Below, piece after piece: positions 1 through 7,778 of a DNA stretch of 29,486 nucleotides; within the stretch, counting starts at the first letter, position 1, and each line of letters opens with the position of its first letter. Below the pieces are notes generated by a model. It saw only the letters and a list, made by a program, of their open reading frames with translations, was not told where the DNA came from and searched no databases. Origin of the DNA: Betaproteobacteria bacterium (GTDB lineage Bacteria > Pseudomonadota > Gammaproteobacteria > Burkholderiales > Rhodocyclaceae); contig JAPTVL010000102.1 in assembly GCA_028065725.1 (NCBI GenBank), forward strand, positions 1 through 29,486. Direction: 5' to 3'. The position numbers and the translations under genes were made by a program.

Positions 1-5
1 TCCAT
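1..5 (-). CDS. Start of a gene running off the left edge
   Basis: Only the first five bases of a minus-strand gene are inside the window: an ATG whose A is base 5. It is called because a near-perfect ribosome binding site (AAGGAG, complement of bases 13-18) precedes it with a 7-base spacer. The product cannot be known. It lies downstream of ubiT in the same direction, about 200 bases away, so it probably has its own promoter or is distally cotranscribed. Confidence 0.5.
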
Positions 6-89
6 CCTGATTCTCCTTTTCGTGTGCTTGGCGGCTCACGATTTGAAGTTTCTCGATGGACTCCCGTATAAGTCAAACTTTTACTGCCA

Positions 90-106
90 CCCCGGCAAAG
101 CCGGGG
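90..106. repeat. GC-rich hairpin between ubiT and the left-edge gene
   Basis: A perfect 7-bp stem (CCCCGGC / GCCGGGG) with an AAA loop. It could slow transcription after ubiT, but no T-run follows on either strand, so it is described as an inverted repeat and not as a terminator. The rest of 6-203 shows no gene. Confidence 0.5.
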
Positions 107-203
107 GAACTCCTATGTTGTTTTAGGGGTTTCCGGCGTGCCAATCCAATGAGATATTGCAATCCGGTCGATAGCGGCCGGCTATTGCGCTCCGCTGCGC
201 GGG

Positions 204-677
204 TCAGCTCTTGAGAAAGGTCGGACGCAGGCCCTGCCAGGACAGGCGCGGCCAATCCAGGGCATCGAGCATGTTCTTGACCCGCAGGCCGAGTTCGGTA
301 TCGCCCTCAATCGAGAGACTGCGGTTGAAGAATAGGGTATCGGGATCTTCCTGCCGGCTCACCATCTGCAGAAAGGCCGAAAGCCGCGCCGTGAAGTGCA
401 GATCGGGCTGGCCGGACGCCATCAAAATCGGGCGGAAGCTGCCCCGGCTGTAGGTGAAGTCGGCCACCATGCCGGTATCCAGCACCGTCACCCGGAAACT
501 GCGGCCCTCGATCTGCTGCAGGGTGTCTTCCGGCAGCACGCCCAGCTTGCGCGCCGCATTCAGGGCCAGCGCCAGGTTCACCGAGTGCGGCCATTGCGGC
601 AGGCGCGCGCCGAGCCGGGCGACCAGGGACGGCAGGACGAAAGGCGGAATCGTCGGAAGTTTCAAAGCATTGGCCAT
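204..677 (-). CDS. ubiT: UbiT, SCP2-domain accessory protein for O2-independent ubiquinone synthesis
   Basis: A 157-residue protein with one SCP2-type lipid-binding domain, close in size to E. coli UbiT (about 174 residues). UbiT is needed with UbiU and UbiV for ubiquinone synthesis without oxygen and is thought to bind the prenylated ring intermediates. The start MANALKLPTIPPF at 677 is chosen because the frame extends upstream only into sequence overlapping ubiV. It follows ubiV by 22 bases as the last gene of a ubiU-ubiV-ubiT operon. The assignment rests on the domain plus the diagnostic neighbours; the SCP2 domain alone would not be specific. Confidence 0.88.
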   Translation of the reverse strand: MANALKLPTIPPFVLPSLVARLGARLPQWPHSVNLALALNAARKLGVLPEDTLQQIEGRSFRVTVLDTGMVADFTYSRGSFRPILMASGQPDLHFTARLSAFLQMVSRQEDPDTLFFNRSLSIEGDTELGLRVKNMLDALDWPRLSWQGLRPTFLKS

Positions 678-699
678 CGGGACTCCGTTGAACTTCGCG

Positions 700-1593
700 T
701 CAGGCTGCCTGGTGCTCGGTGCCAGCACGACCGAACCAGAAACCATTGACCAGACCCGCAGGCGCCCAGTGTGCCTGATCGGCCACCAGCTGACCGCGGC
801 GTGCCCGGTCGAAGGCATCAAGAATATCAAAAGTATGCGCCGGCTGCGGGCTGATGCGCACCGCATCGATGTCCAGCGCCAGCAGTTCGGGCATCTGCGC
901 CAGCAGGCTGCAGGTCTGCGCCGACATGGTCTGGATGCCGTTCAGGGTCAGGAAGTGCTGGCCTTCGCGGGTATCCACCAGCATGCCTTCGGGATGGTCG
1001 AGGCACTTGAACTGGCAGTCGTCCTTGTTGAGGCCATAGTGTCGCGCGGTGAAGCAGCGCGCCGAGAAGGCCAGCGGCAGCTTGCCGAAGGCGAACACTT
1101 CGGTTTCCATGCTGGCCGGCCGGGTCTGGTGCAGGGTCTTGATCACGCTGCCGGACACTTCCAGCGGCGGCAGCCAGCGTTTGGCGCCCTGCGCCGCAAA
1201 AAAGGCCAGCGTGTGTTCGTTGTAGATGTTGAGATGCGGTCCGGCGACGAAGCCGAGGCCCTGATCGCAGGCCACCTTGACCGCACCCAGGTCGTTGGCC
1301 TCGATCATGCCGCCGGCATCAGCGATCAGGCGCCGCAGCGCCTTGAGGTCGCTCTCGGATTCGAGCAGGGCCTGCGCCGTGAGCACGACCTCCTTGCCGG
1401 CATCGCGCAGATCCTTCGCCAGACCGATCCAGTCGGCCGTGCGCAATTGCTGGCGGCGCGAACAGACCGCTTCGCCGAGGTAGATGCGGTCGATCGCCGG
1501 ATGCTGCGCAGCCTGGGCATAGAACTCCATGACCTCGGCTTTCGGCCAGAAGAACAATAGCGGACCCAGGGTTATCTGCATGGTGATCTGCAT
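700..1593 (-). CDS. ubiV: UbiV, Fe-S hydroxylase subunit for O2-independent ubiquinone synthesis
   Basis: Peptidase U32-family protein of 293-297 residues. With UbiU it forms the Fe-S heterodimer that hydroxylates ubiquinone precursors anaerobically. The 4Fe-4S ligand pattern is visible: a cysteine in the LGEAVCS segment near residue 40, then a CX12CX3C group in the [11 protein letters not shown] region. Two in-frame starts exist. ATG at 1593 overlaps the ubiU stop as TGATG and suggests translational coupling; ATG at 1581 gives MQITLGPLL, which aligns better with the E. coli N-terminus. The two starts lie in a near-perfect 12-base tandem duplication. Confidence 0.93.
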   Translation of the reverse strand: MQITMQITLGPLLFFWPKAEVMEFYAQAAQHPAIDRIYLGEAVCSRRQQLRTADWIGLAKDLRDAGKEVVLTAQALLESESDLKALRRLIADAGGMIEANDLGAVKVACDQGLGFVAGPHLNIYNEHTLAFFAAQGAKRWLPPLEVSGSVIKTLHQTRPASMETEVFAFGKLPLAFSARCFTARHYGLNKDDCQFKCLDHPEGMLVDTREGQHFLTLNGIQTMSAQTCSLLAQMPELLALDIDAVRISPQPAHTFDILDAFDRARRGQLVADQAHWAPAGLVNGFWFGRAGTEHQAA

Positions 1594-2600
1594 CAGCGCC
1601 ACGGCCGGTTGTAGGCACCGAGCGTGATCTGGGAACCCTCGGCGACCTTGCCCAGTTCCGCGGCCCAGGCCGGCTTGACGGCGAACCGGTCCGGCGCGGC
1701 AAACGCGGCATCGAGCGCCTGGCGCAGGTTGCGCGTGACTTGCGCGACATAGGTCGGGCTGCGCTGGCGGCCTTCGACCTTGATCGCGGCGACGCCGATC
1801 CTGATGATCTCGGGCAGCATTTCCAGCACGTTGAGGCTGGCCGGTTCTTCCATCGCGTAATAGGTTTCGCCTTCGACTTCGAAGCGGCCCTTGCAGATGG
1901 TCGGGTAGCCGGCGTTCTCGTCGTTGCCGTAGCGGTCGATGAGGATGCCGTTGAGGCGCACGTCCATCTCGTTCGGCTTCTTTTCCCACTGCACGAATTT
2001 CGCCGGCGAGCAGGCGCCGACCGTATTCGGCGACTCGCCGGTGGCGTAGGACGAGAGCCAGCAGCGGCCCTCGTTCATTACGCACAAACTGCCGAAGCCG
2101 AACACCTCGATCTCGACCTCGGTGTTGCGGATCACGTTCTCGACCTGGGCCAGAGTCAGTACGCGCGGCAGCACGGCGCGCTGGATGCCGAATTTCTCGC
2201 GGCAGAAATTGATCGCCTCGTAGCTGGTGGCCGAGGCCTGCACCGACAGGTGGCGGCGCATGTCCGGATACGTTTGTGCGGCGTAGTCGAGTACCGCCGG
2301 ATCGGCGATGATCACGGCATCGATGCCCAGCGTGGCGGCCTTATCCACCGAGGCGGTCCAGTCGGCGAAGCGCCCGGCCTGGGCATAGGTATTGATCGCC
2401 GCCAGCACCTTGCGGCCGCGCTGATGGGCGTAACGGATGCCTTCGGCCAGGCTCTTCTCGTCGAAGTTCAGCCCGGCAAAGTTGCGCGCGTTGGTGTCGT
2501 TGCGAAAGCCGAGATAGACGTCGTCGGCGCCGTTATCGACGGCCGCCTTGAGCGCCGCCAGACTGCCGGCCGGACACACGAGTTGAGGTTTTGCCGCCAT
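1593..2600 (-). CDS. ubiU: UbiU, Fe-S hydroxylase subunit for O2-independent ubiquinone synthesis
   Basis: Peptidase U32-family protein of 335 residues, the partner of UbiV. The four cluster ligands are C173, C180, C197 and C236; their spacing (7, 17, 39) equals that of the E. coli UbiU ligands C169, C176, C193, C232, which makes this a firm assignment and separates it from true U32 proteases. The ribosome site AGGGG lies a few bases before the ATG at 2600. It is the first gene of the operon and is preceded by a promoter with an FNR-type site, consistent with use under low oxygen. Confidence 0.95.
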   Translation of the reverse strand: MAAKPQLVCPAGSLAALKAAVDNGADDVYLGFRNDTNARNFAGLNFDEKSLAEGIRYAHQRGRKVLAAINTYAQAGRFADWTASVDKAATLGIDAVIIADPAVLDYAAQTYPDMRRHLSVQASATSYEAINFCREKFGIQRAVLPRVLTLAQVENVIRNTEVEIEVFGFGSLCVMNEGRCWLSSYATGESPNTVGACSPAKFVQWEKKPNEMDVRLNGILIDRYGNDENAGYPTICKGRFEVEGETYYAMEEPASLNVLEMLPEIIRIGVAAIKVEGRQRSPTYVAQVTRNLRQALDAAFAAPDRFAVKPAWAAELGKVAEGSQITLGAYNRPWR

Positions 2601-2618
2601 GTACCACCCCTAAAAACA

Positions 2619-2667
2619 GGCGGGCAGTGTAGTTGAGCGGCGGGAAAAATCAACTGATCCGCGTCAA
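2619..2667 (-). promoter_or_regulatory. FNR-type class II promoter of ubiUVT
   Basis: On the minus strand the box TTGAC-GCGG-ATCAG occupies 2654-2667 and matches 8 of the 10 specified bases of the FNR/Anr consensus TTGAT-N4-ATCAA. A -10 hexamer TACACT lies at 2626-2631, which predicts a start near 2619 and places the centre of the box at -41.5, the standard position for FNR activation of class II promoters. There is no need for a good -35. Known: FNR activates many anaerobic genes from -41.5. Inferred: this operon is switched on when oxygen is low. Confidence 0.72.
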
Positions 2668-2715
2668 CCAGACCCAAATTCGGCCTGGCTCTGCATCCCC
2701 GGAGGGCTGGTTCCG

Positions 2716-3120
2716 CTATTTCCCAAGCCGCGTCCATTCCCAGAAGCGCCTGGGCGAAATCACCGGCATCCCGGCCACGTCGCCCAAGTTGAGCAGCGCC
2801 TTGTCGCCCGTGACGAAGCAGTCAGCGCCACCCGCCAGCGCGGCCGCAAGCAAAGGCGCGTCGTCGGGATCGGGAATCCCCGCAGGAAGCTCACCTGCCA
2901 CCGCGGCGATCTCTGCGCTCGATGCAACCAGGTCAACGAAGCTTTCAGCCGCCTCGGCAGGCATCTTGAGTTTCTGGGTAAGGATTCGGCGCAATTCGAT
3001 CAGCAATTCGGCGCTGGTGACCAACTCATGCCCGGTGAGGACCGATTCGAACAGTTCGGCGCACAGTCCCCGCGTTGCCAATGCGCTGGCCAGCACATTG
3101 GTATCAAGGAAGACCCTCAA
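2716..3120 (-). CDS. PIN-domain toxin of a toxin-antitoxin pair
   Basis: A 134-residue PIN-domain protein of the COG1569 type, expected to be a Mg-dependent RNase. The acidic active-site residues are in place: D6 in FLDTN, E42 in LLIELRR, the PDPDD group at 84-87, and D106 in VTGDK. The start is a TTG at 3120 that overlaps the antitoxin stop as TTGA, so it is read by coupling to the upstream gene; a weak start codon fits a toxin kept below its antitoxin. VapC in the broad sense, but the RNA target cannot be predicted. Confidence 0.82.
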   Translation of the reverse strand: MRVFLDTNVLASALATRGLCAELFESVLTGHELVTSAELLIELRRILTQKLKMPAEAAESFVDLVASSAEIAAVAGELPAGIPDPDDAPLLAAALAGGADCFVTGDKALLNLGDVAGMPVISPRRFWEWTRLGK

Positions 3121-3335
3121 GAAACATCCCGAAAAACATCCTCGTCGGTGATGTAGCCCGCTGCCTCGGCATGCGGCAACGCCTCGGCGCGCAAGGCCTG
3201 GAAGCGCCGTACGGCAAGCTGCCGGCGCAACATCTCGCGCGCCAAGTCGCTCTTGCTGCGATGGGTAGCCTTGGCCAGCTGTGCCAGTTCAGCCTCCATC
3301 GGCGGGTCAATGCGCATGGTCAGAGTAGCCATCAT
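3117..3335 (-). CDS. Antitoxin of the PIN toxin, ribbon-helix-helix type
   Basis: A 72-residue protein. The N-terminal part (ATLTMRIDPPMEAELAQLAK, then a KSDLAREML helix) has the pattern of a ribbon-helix-helix DNA-binding domain: a short strand followed by two helices. The C-terminal 30 residues would be the toxin-binding tail. Two adjacent ATGs (3335 and 3332) are possible; the second sits 7 bases after a GGGGA ribosome site and may be preferred. It precedes and overlaps the toxin gene by 4 bases. Such antitoxins normally repress their own promoter, and an inverted repeat is found there. Confidence 0.78.
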   Translation of the reverse strand: MMATLTMRIDPPMEAELAQLAKATHRSKSDLAREMLRRQLAVRRFQALRAEALPHAEAAGYITDEDVFRDVS

Positions 3336-3350
3336 CTGTCCCCAAGGAAA

Positions 3351-3380
3351 ATTGTATTACATCGTAACACATGAGGTAAA
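3351..3380 (-). promoter_or_regulatory. Promoter and operator of the toxin-antitoxin pair
   Basis: A -10 hexamer TACAAT (3351-3356) with a weak -35 TTTACC (3375-3380) at 18 bases. Overlapping it is an inverted repeat, TGTATTAC-ATC-GTAACACA (3353-3371), with 8-bp arms and one mismatch. A repeat on the -10 just upstream of a ribbon-helix-helix gene is the usual layout of an autorepressor site. Confidence 0.6.
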
Positions 3381-3491
3381 GCTAACGCCGTATCGCCATC
3401 GCCTTTCACAAGCTGGCCGTCTGGTATGACTGAATCCGAGCCGACCTGCAGGCGGGCTGCGTCGTCAAGAGCTTGGCGATGATGTCAACAC

Positions 3492-3515
3492 CGCCGTCCC
3501 GTCAGTGCCGACTTT
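3492..3515 (+). repeat. Dispersed 24-bp repeat, copy 1
   Basis: Copy of a 24-base sequence found five times in the window; the other copies are at 5493, 10455, 17005 and 19501. The consensus core is CCGTACCGCCAGCGCCGAC. This copy has three differences from the copy at 10455. It touches the stop codon of the DUF3501 gene. The surrounding gap 3336-3514 shows no gene. Confidence 0.5.
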
Positions 3516-4108
3516 CAGCGCAGGTCAGAGACCAGCGAGGCCCGCACCGCTTCCGGCAGCGCGCCGGTATTCGCGCTGTAGACCGGGTGATCGACCCCCA
3601 CCGACAGCCCGGCGCCGCCCTTGGCGGCCGCCACCATCGCGGCGGAGAGTTCGAAGCGCAGGAAATGCACGGCCGAGGTCTTTTTCTCGTTCTCGCGTTC
3701 GAGGTCCTCGTCGGCGATGGCGAACACCGGGTCGAAGCCTTCGACGCGGACCCAGACTCGATCCTCGACGCCTTTCAGCAATACCAGCATGCGGTGACGC
3801 TCTGCCTCGTCAGCGTACTCGATTTGCATCGTGACCTTGAAGTTGCTGCCGGTCGGCACCAGCGGCACGTAGGTTTCCAGCTCGTGGCGAATGCCGTCTT
3901 CCTCGAATATCTTTTCGACGCGCAGCATTTCCTGAATCTGGTAACGAATCAGCAATTCGTTCTCGAAAATCAGCAGGATGTGCTCGCCGAGCGCAATGCG
4001 GCGCAGATGCTTTTGCGCCATGACTTGCTCGCGCATGGCGGCACGGGCCTTGGCGTAGGCTTCGAGGGTCATCAGGGATTCGCGGGTGATGGTCATTGCG
4101 GCTTCCAT
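3515..4108 (-). CDS. DUF3501 family protein
   Basis: A 197-residue soluble protein of the DUF3501 family, whose biochemical role is not established. The N-terminal part is helical (EAYAKARAAMREQV), followed by the conserved block LGEHILLIFENELLIRYQIQ. No membrane segment or metal motif stands out. Its ATG at 4108 follows the TAA of the Fe-S protein gene with no base between (TAAATG), so the two are translated together. Genes of this family recur beside rubrerythrin and this type of Fe-S protein, which suggests a common role in peroxide or redox defence. A second start MTITRE lies 4 codons inside. Confidence 0.8.
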   Translation of the reverse strand: MEAAMTITRESLMTLEAYAKARAAMREQVMAQKHLRRIALGEHILLIFENELLIRYQIQEMLRVEKIFEEDGIRHELETYVPLVPTGSNFKVTMQIEYADEAERHRMLVLLKGVEDRVWVRVEGFDPVFAIADEDLERENEKKTSAVHFLRFELSAAMVAAAKGGAGLSVGVDHPVYSANTGALPEAVRASLVSDLR

Positions 4109-5443
4109 TTATTCGAGTCCGTAGGCGATGCGCAGCAAGGTCAATGGGTGTTGTTTCTCTTTTCGGCCGGCCGCGCCGGATTCATTCATGCCCTGCAGGA
4201 TGTGGCGCCCGGCGATGGCGCAGTCGGAACTGACGTAGTCAGGTTCGTCCTTGGCCATGGCCTTGAACACCGGCGTGCCGATTTTCATCGACAGCTCGTA
4301 ATACTCCTGCTTGACGCCCCAGGTGCCGTCGTGGCCGGAACAGCGCTCCACGGTATTCACCTTGGCGCCGGTCAGCTTGAGCATTTCCTCGGTCTTGCGG
4401 CCGACGTTCTGCACCCGCGAATGGCAGGGGATGTGATACGACACCTTGCCCAGCGGCACCTTGAAGTCGGTCTTGAGCAGGCCGTCCTTGTTGCGCAGCG
4501 CGAAGTATTCGAAGGGGTCGTACATGGCGTCCGACACTTCCTTGCAACGCACGTCGTCGGCGAACAGCAGGGGAATCTCGCTCTTGAACATCAGCGTGCA
4601 GGAGGGCACCGGCGTCACGATCGCGTAGCCGGCCTGGGCCAGGTCGTGCATCAGCGGGATGTTGCGTTCCTTGTATTTCTCGACGGTCTGCAGGTCGCCC
4701 AGTTCCAGCTTGGGCATGCCGCAGCAGGTTTCGCCCTGCACCACGACATAGGGAATCTCGTTGTGGTCGAGCAGCTTGAGCAGATCGTGGCCCAGCCCCG
4801 GCTCGTTGTAATTGACGTAGCAGGTCGAGAACACCGCAACCTTGCCGGGACTCTTGGCGCCATCCTTGACCGGGTAGTTGTAGCTGGGGGTAGCGGTGGC
4901 GCGGAAGTTTGCGCTGTCGTAGTCGGGCAGCTCGCGGGCCGGATGGACTCCCAGTACCTTCTGCATCACGACACGCGCCGGGCCGTTCTTGGTGGCAGCA
5001 TTTACCGCATGCACCACCACCGGAATCGAGGACAGGGTGCCGACCAGCTCGGTCGAGGTCAGCAGCTTGTCGCGGAATTTCATCTTGCCCGTTTGGTACT
5101 GGATTGCCTTGGCGCGCAGCATGGTGTGCGGGAAATCCAGGTTCCAGGCGTGCGGCGGCACATACGGACACTTGGTCATGTAGCAGACGTCGCACAGGTA
5201 GCACTGGTCGACGACTTTCCAGAATTTCTGCTTGGGCACGCCGGCGGTCTCGGCGTCGCCCGCCTCGTCAATCAGGTCGAACAGGGTGGGGAAGGCGTTG
5301 CACAGCGACACGCAACGACGGCAGCCATGGCAGATGTCAAAGATGCGTTCGAGCTCCTTCTCGCACGCGGCTTCGTCGTAGAACTCGGGATTCTTCCAGT
5401 CGATCGGATGGCGGGTCGGAGCTTCGAGATTGCCTTCGCGCAT
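4109..5443 (-). CDS. Two-cluster Fe-S protein, GlpC / heterodisulfide-reductase type
   Basis: A 444-residue soluble protein. Two ferredoxin-type 4Fe-4S sites are visible: C38-X2-C-X2-C-X3-C48 (CHGCRRCVSLC) and C81-X2-C-X2-C-X4-CP (CYLCDVCYMTKCP). The C-terminal half carries two cysteine-rich CCG-like domains, with motifs near FSTCYVNY...GETCCGMP and IPCHSRV...ERCSGHDG, as in GlpC and HdrB where they hold another cluster. This is the layout of an electron-transfer subunit that passes electrons between a soluble donor and a quinone or disulfide. No glpA or glpB is present, so it is not glycerol-3-phosphate dehydrogenase. Context with rubrerythrin and DUF3501 suggests it supplies or drains electrons for peroxide reduction; this is inference. 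Confidence 0.85.
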   Translation of the reverse strand: MREGNLEAPTRHPIDWKNPEFYDEAACEKELERIFDICHGCRRCVSLCNAFPTLFDLIDEAGDAETAGVPKQKFWKVVDQCYLCDVCYMTKCPYVPPHAWNLDFPHTMLRAKAIQYQTGKMKFRDKLLTSTELVGTLSSIPVVVHAVNAATKNGPARVVMQKVLGVHPARELPDYDSANFRATATPSYNYPVKDGAKSPGKVAVFSTCYVNYNEPGLGHDLLKLLDHNEIPYVVVQGETCCGMPKLELGDLQTVEKYKERNIPLMHDLAQAGYAIVTPVPSCTLMFKSEIPLLFADDVRCKEVSDAMYDPFEYFALRNKDGLLKTDFKVPLGKVSYHIPCHSRVQNVGRKTEEMLKLTGAKVNTVERCSGHDGTWGVKQEYYELSMKIGTPVFKAMAKDEPDYVSSDCAIAGRHILQGMNESGAAGRKEKQHPLTLLRIAYGLE

Positions 5444-5492
5444 GGCGTCCTTCCTTAGGGTTGCATTGAAACGGGGCAGGGCGTCGGGGTCA

Positions 5493-5516
5493 GGGGTCGG
5501 CGCTGGCGGTACGGCG
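5493..5516 (-). repeat. Dispersed 24-bp repeat, copy 2
   Basis: Minus-strand copy of the 24-base repeat, between the rubrerythrin gene and the Fe-S protein gene. The first 21 bases are identical to the copy at 10455; the last three are CCC in place of TTT. Confidence 0.5.
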
Positions 5517-5550
5517 CGCGGGCAGGCCGCACGCCGTCCGCTGGCCTTTG

Positions 5551-5970
<420 letters not shown>

Positions 5971-6086
5971 GATTTTGCTCCTCTGGGTTGGATGGAAAGG
6001 CGCCGCGGCGGACGCGACGCCAAGTCACTGAGCGCGACGGCTCGCGGACCTTGTTCAACTTTAGCGAAACATCCCTGCAAGTACTA

Positions 6087-6123
6087 ATTGTATTTTTTCA
6101 CCGATCCGATAGAAATGGGCTAT
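6087..6123 (-). promoter_or_regulatory. Candidate rubrerythrin promoter with OxyR half-site
   Basis: A -10 TACAAT lies at 6087-6092 (minus strand). Over its -35 region, at 6109-6123, is ATAG-N7-CTAT, the outer frame of an OxyR half-site; the inner T and A of the consensus are not kept. A second half-site seven bases closer to the gene (6087-6101) matches poorly. Placement over the -35 fits OxyR activation. Weak as a sequence match, stronger by context since oxyR is adjacent and rubrerythrin removes peroxide. Confidence 0.42.
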
Positions 6124-6127
6124 TGCC

Positions 6128-7039
6128 TCACGCGGCGAGCCGGGTGCCGGGCAGGTGGCAATCGAGAATCGCCTGACGGATCACATCGATCGCCTTGTGG
6201 CGCGGAAAGCTGGAGCGCCAGACAAGGCCGACGCGACGCGACGGCGTCGGCTCGACAAACGGTTTCACCCGCAACAGGGCATCGTCGTCCGGGATGCCAT
6301 CGACGCTGCTGGCGGGCATCACGGTGACGCCGACGCCCGAGGACACCATGTGGCGGATGGTTTCCAGCGAACTGCCTTCCAGTACCTGGGGCGATTCGCC
6401 GCGACTGGCGCGGGTGCACAGGTCGAGCACCTGGTCGCGGAAGCAGTTGCCGGCGCCCAGCATCAGCAGCGGCTCGTCAAGCAGTTGTTCCGGCCGCAGC
6501 GATTTGAGGCCGGCCCAGGGATGGGCCGCCGGCACCAGGGTGCGGAAGGCCTCGTCATACACCGGCTGGACCACGAGGCCGGGTTCCTCGATCGGCAAGG
6601 CCAGCACCAGCACATCGAGTTCGGAGGACTTGAGCCGTTCCAGCAGGTTTTCGGTGTAGCCCTCGGCGATATACAGTGGCATCTGCGGCGCGCGCGCCTT
6701 GACCCGCGGCACCAGCGCCGGCAACAGCCAGGGGCCGATGGTGTAGATCACGCCGAGGCGCAGCGGGCCGCTCAGCGGGTCCTTGCCGGCCGCGGCAATC
6801 TCGGCCACGCGCACCGCCTCGGCCAGCGTGCGCTCGGCCTGCGCCACCACCTGGGCGCCGATCGGCGTCACCCGCACGTCGCCGGAACTGCGCTCGAACA
6901 GGACGACGCCGAGTTCGTCTTCGAGCTTTTTGACGGCAACCGACAGGGTCGGCTGCGAAACATTGCATTTGTCGGCCGCGCGGCCGAAGTGATGCTCACG
7001 GGCCAGGGCGACGATATAGCGGAGTTCGGTCAGGGTCAT
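6128..7039 (-). CDS. oxyR: OxyR, peroxide-sensing LysR-family regulator
   Basis: A 303-residue LysR-family protein. The N-terminal winged helix (MTLTELRYIVALAREHHFGR, then CNVSQPTLS) is followed by the substrate-like regulatory domain. The redox pair C199 and C208 occurs in NCFRDQVLDLC at exactly the E. coli OxyR numbering; disulfide formation by peroxide activates the protein. Starts upstream of 7039 exist in frame but would add 27 residues before the conserved N-terminus, so ATG 7039 is chosen. The rubrerythrin gene follows 157 bases downstream on the same strand. The upstream frame overlaps the 5' end, so the oxyR promoter must lie inside that decayed gene. Confidence 0.94.
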   Translation of the reverse strand: MTLTELRYIVALAREHHFGRAADKCNVSQPTLSVAVKKLEDELGVVLFERSSGDVRVTPIGAQVVAQAERTLAEAVRVAEIAAAGKDPLSGPLRLGVIYTIGPWLLPALVPRVKARAPQMPLYIAEGYTENLLERLKSSELDVLVLALPIEEPGLVVQPVYDEAFRTLVPAAHPWAGLKSLRPEQLLDEPLLMLGAGNCFRDQVLDLCTRASRGESPQVLEGSSLETIRHMVSSGVGVTVMPASSVDGIPDDDALLRVKPFVEPTPSRRVGLVWRSSFPRHKAIDVIRQAILDCHLPGTRLAA

Positions 7040-7511
7040 GAAGGGCGAACGGCAGCGGATCGGGGTCGGCGCCGCTGCGATCCTCGACAGTTGCCGCGAG
7101 ACGCGCTGGCTCCAAGTCACGCGAGATTATCACGGACGTCCGATCGGCGCCGGGAACGACGCGAAAGCCCAGCTTCAAGGCAAGCTGGATGGCCGGCGTG
7201 TTTCCGGCCTGAAGATACCGTGCCTCTGCCGCTGGCCCGCTGCCATGGCGAGTTCCTGCAAGGCCGCGCAGTTCCGGCAATACCATCAGGGCGTATTCCA
7301 CGCCGTCGTCGGTCGCGACGTATTCCGCGTGGGCCAGCACCTCGCCGGCGTGGTTCAGTGCGATCACGGCGACGCGCTCATTTCCTGCCCGACCATCCTG
7401 GCCCCAGCCCAACGCAGCCGCCGACATATTACCGCGGCGAACCCGGGCACCATGCCGGAACACGGCGCGAGCCCCTGTGTTCGCAACCGCCATCGCATTG
7501 ATATCCATCAA
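6996..7511 (-). pseudogene. Decayed GNAT-family acetyltransferase frame
   Basis: An open frame of 171 codons whose middle resembles a GNAT domain: VAVIALNHAGEVLAHAEYV, then EYALMVLPELRG, and later AGNTPAIQLALKLGFRV. The piece between (the acetyl-CoA loop and helix, normally about 30-35 residues with an RGxGxG/A motif) is only about 20 residues and does not look like the family. The +1 frame over the same bases reads LQELAMAAGQRQRHGIF, which does. That points to a deletion with frameshifts. The frame also runs 44 bases into oxyR. No good ribosome site was seen at 7511. It could instead be a divergent functional gene. Confidence 0.42.
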
Positions 7512-7778
7512 GGTAATTCAACTCTCACGACCCAGAATGAGGTTTTGGGGCGGAGAGACCCTGTTGTAGCTAGCGCCATTCCAGAAACTTCTTTAAACTT
7601 CAATTTAGCATCCGCGGGTCCGGTTTCTTCTGCTGACGACGCCGACCTTGGACAGTCCGCGCCAACGGAGAATGCGGGGCGAGCCCGAGACCTTCGGCGC
7701 ACGACCCGGAACTGAATCTGGCTTGACGCCAGCCATCGAAATGCAATGCACGGCAAGCACCGCGCCGCCCCCTGAACC

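Noticed and set aside
90..106. Rho-independent terminator after ubiT
   Set aside because: The hairpin is good but no run of T follows on either strand.
3473..5458. Very long open frame on the plus strand opposite the Fe-S protein and DUF3501 genes
   Set aside because: High-GC codon bias opens the antisense frame; the translated sequence is His/Gln/Val rich with no domain, and the minus-strand genes are clear.
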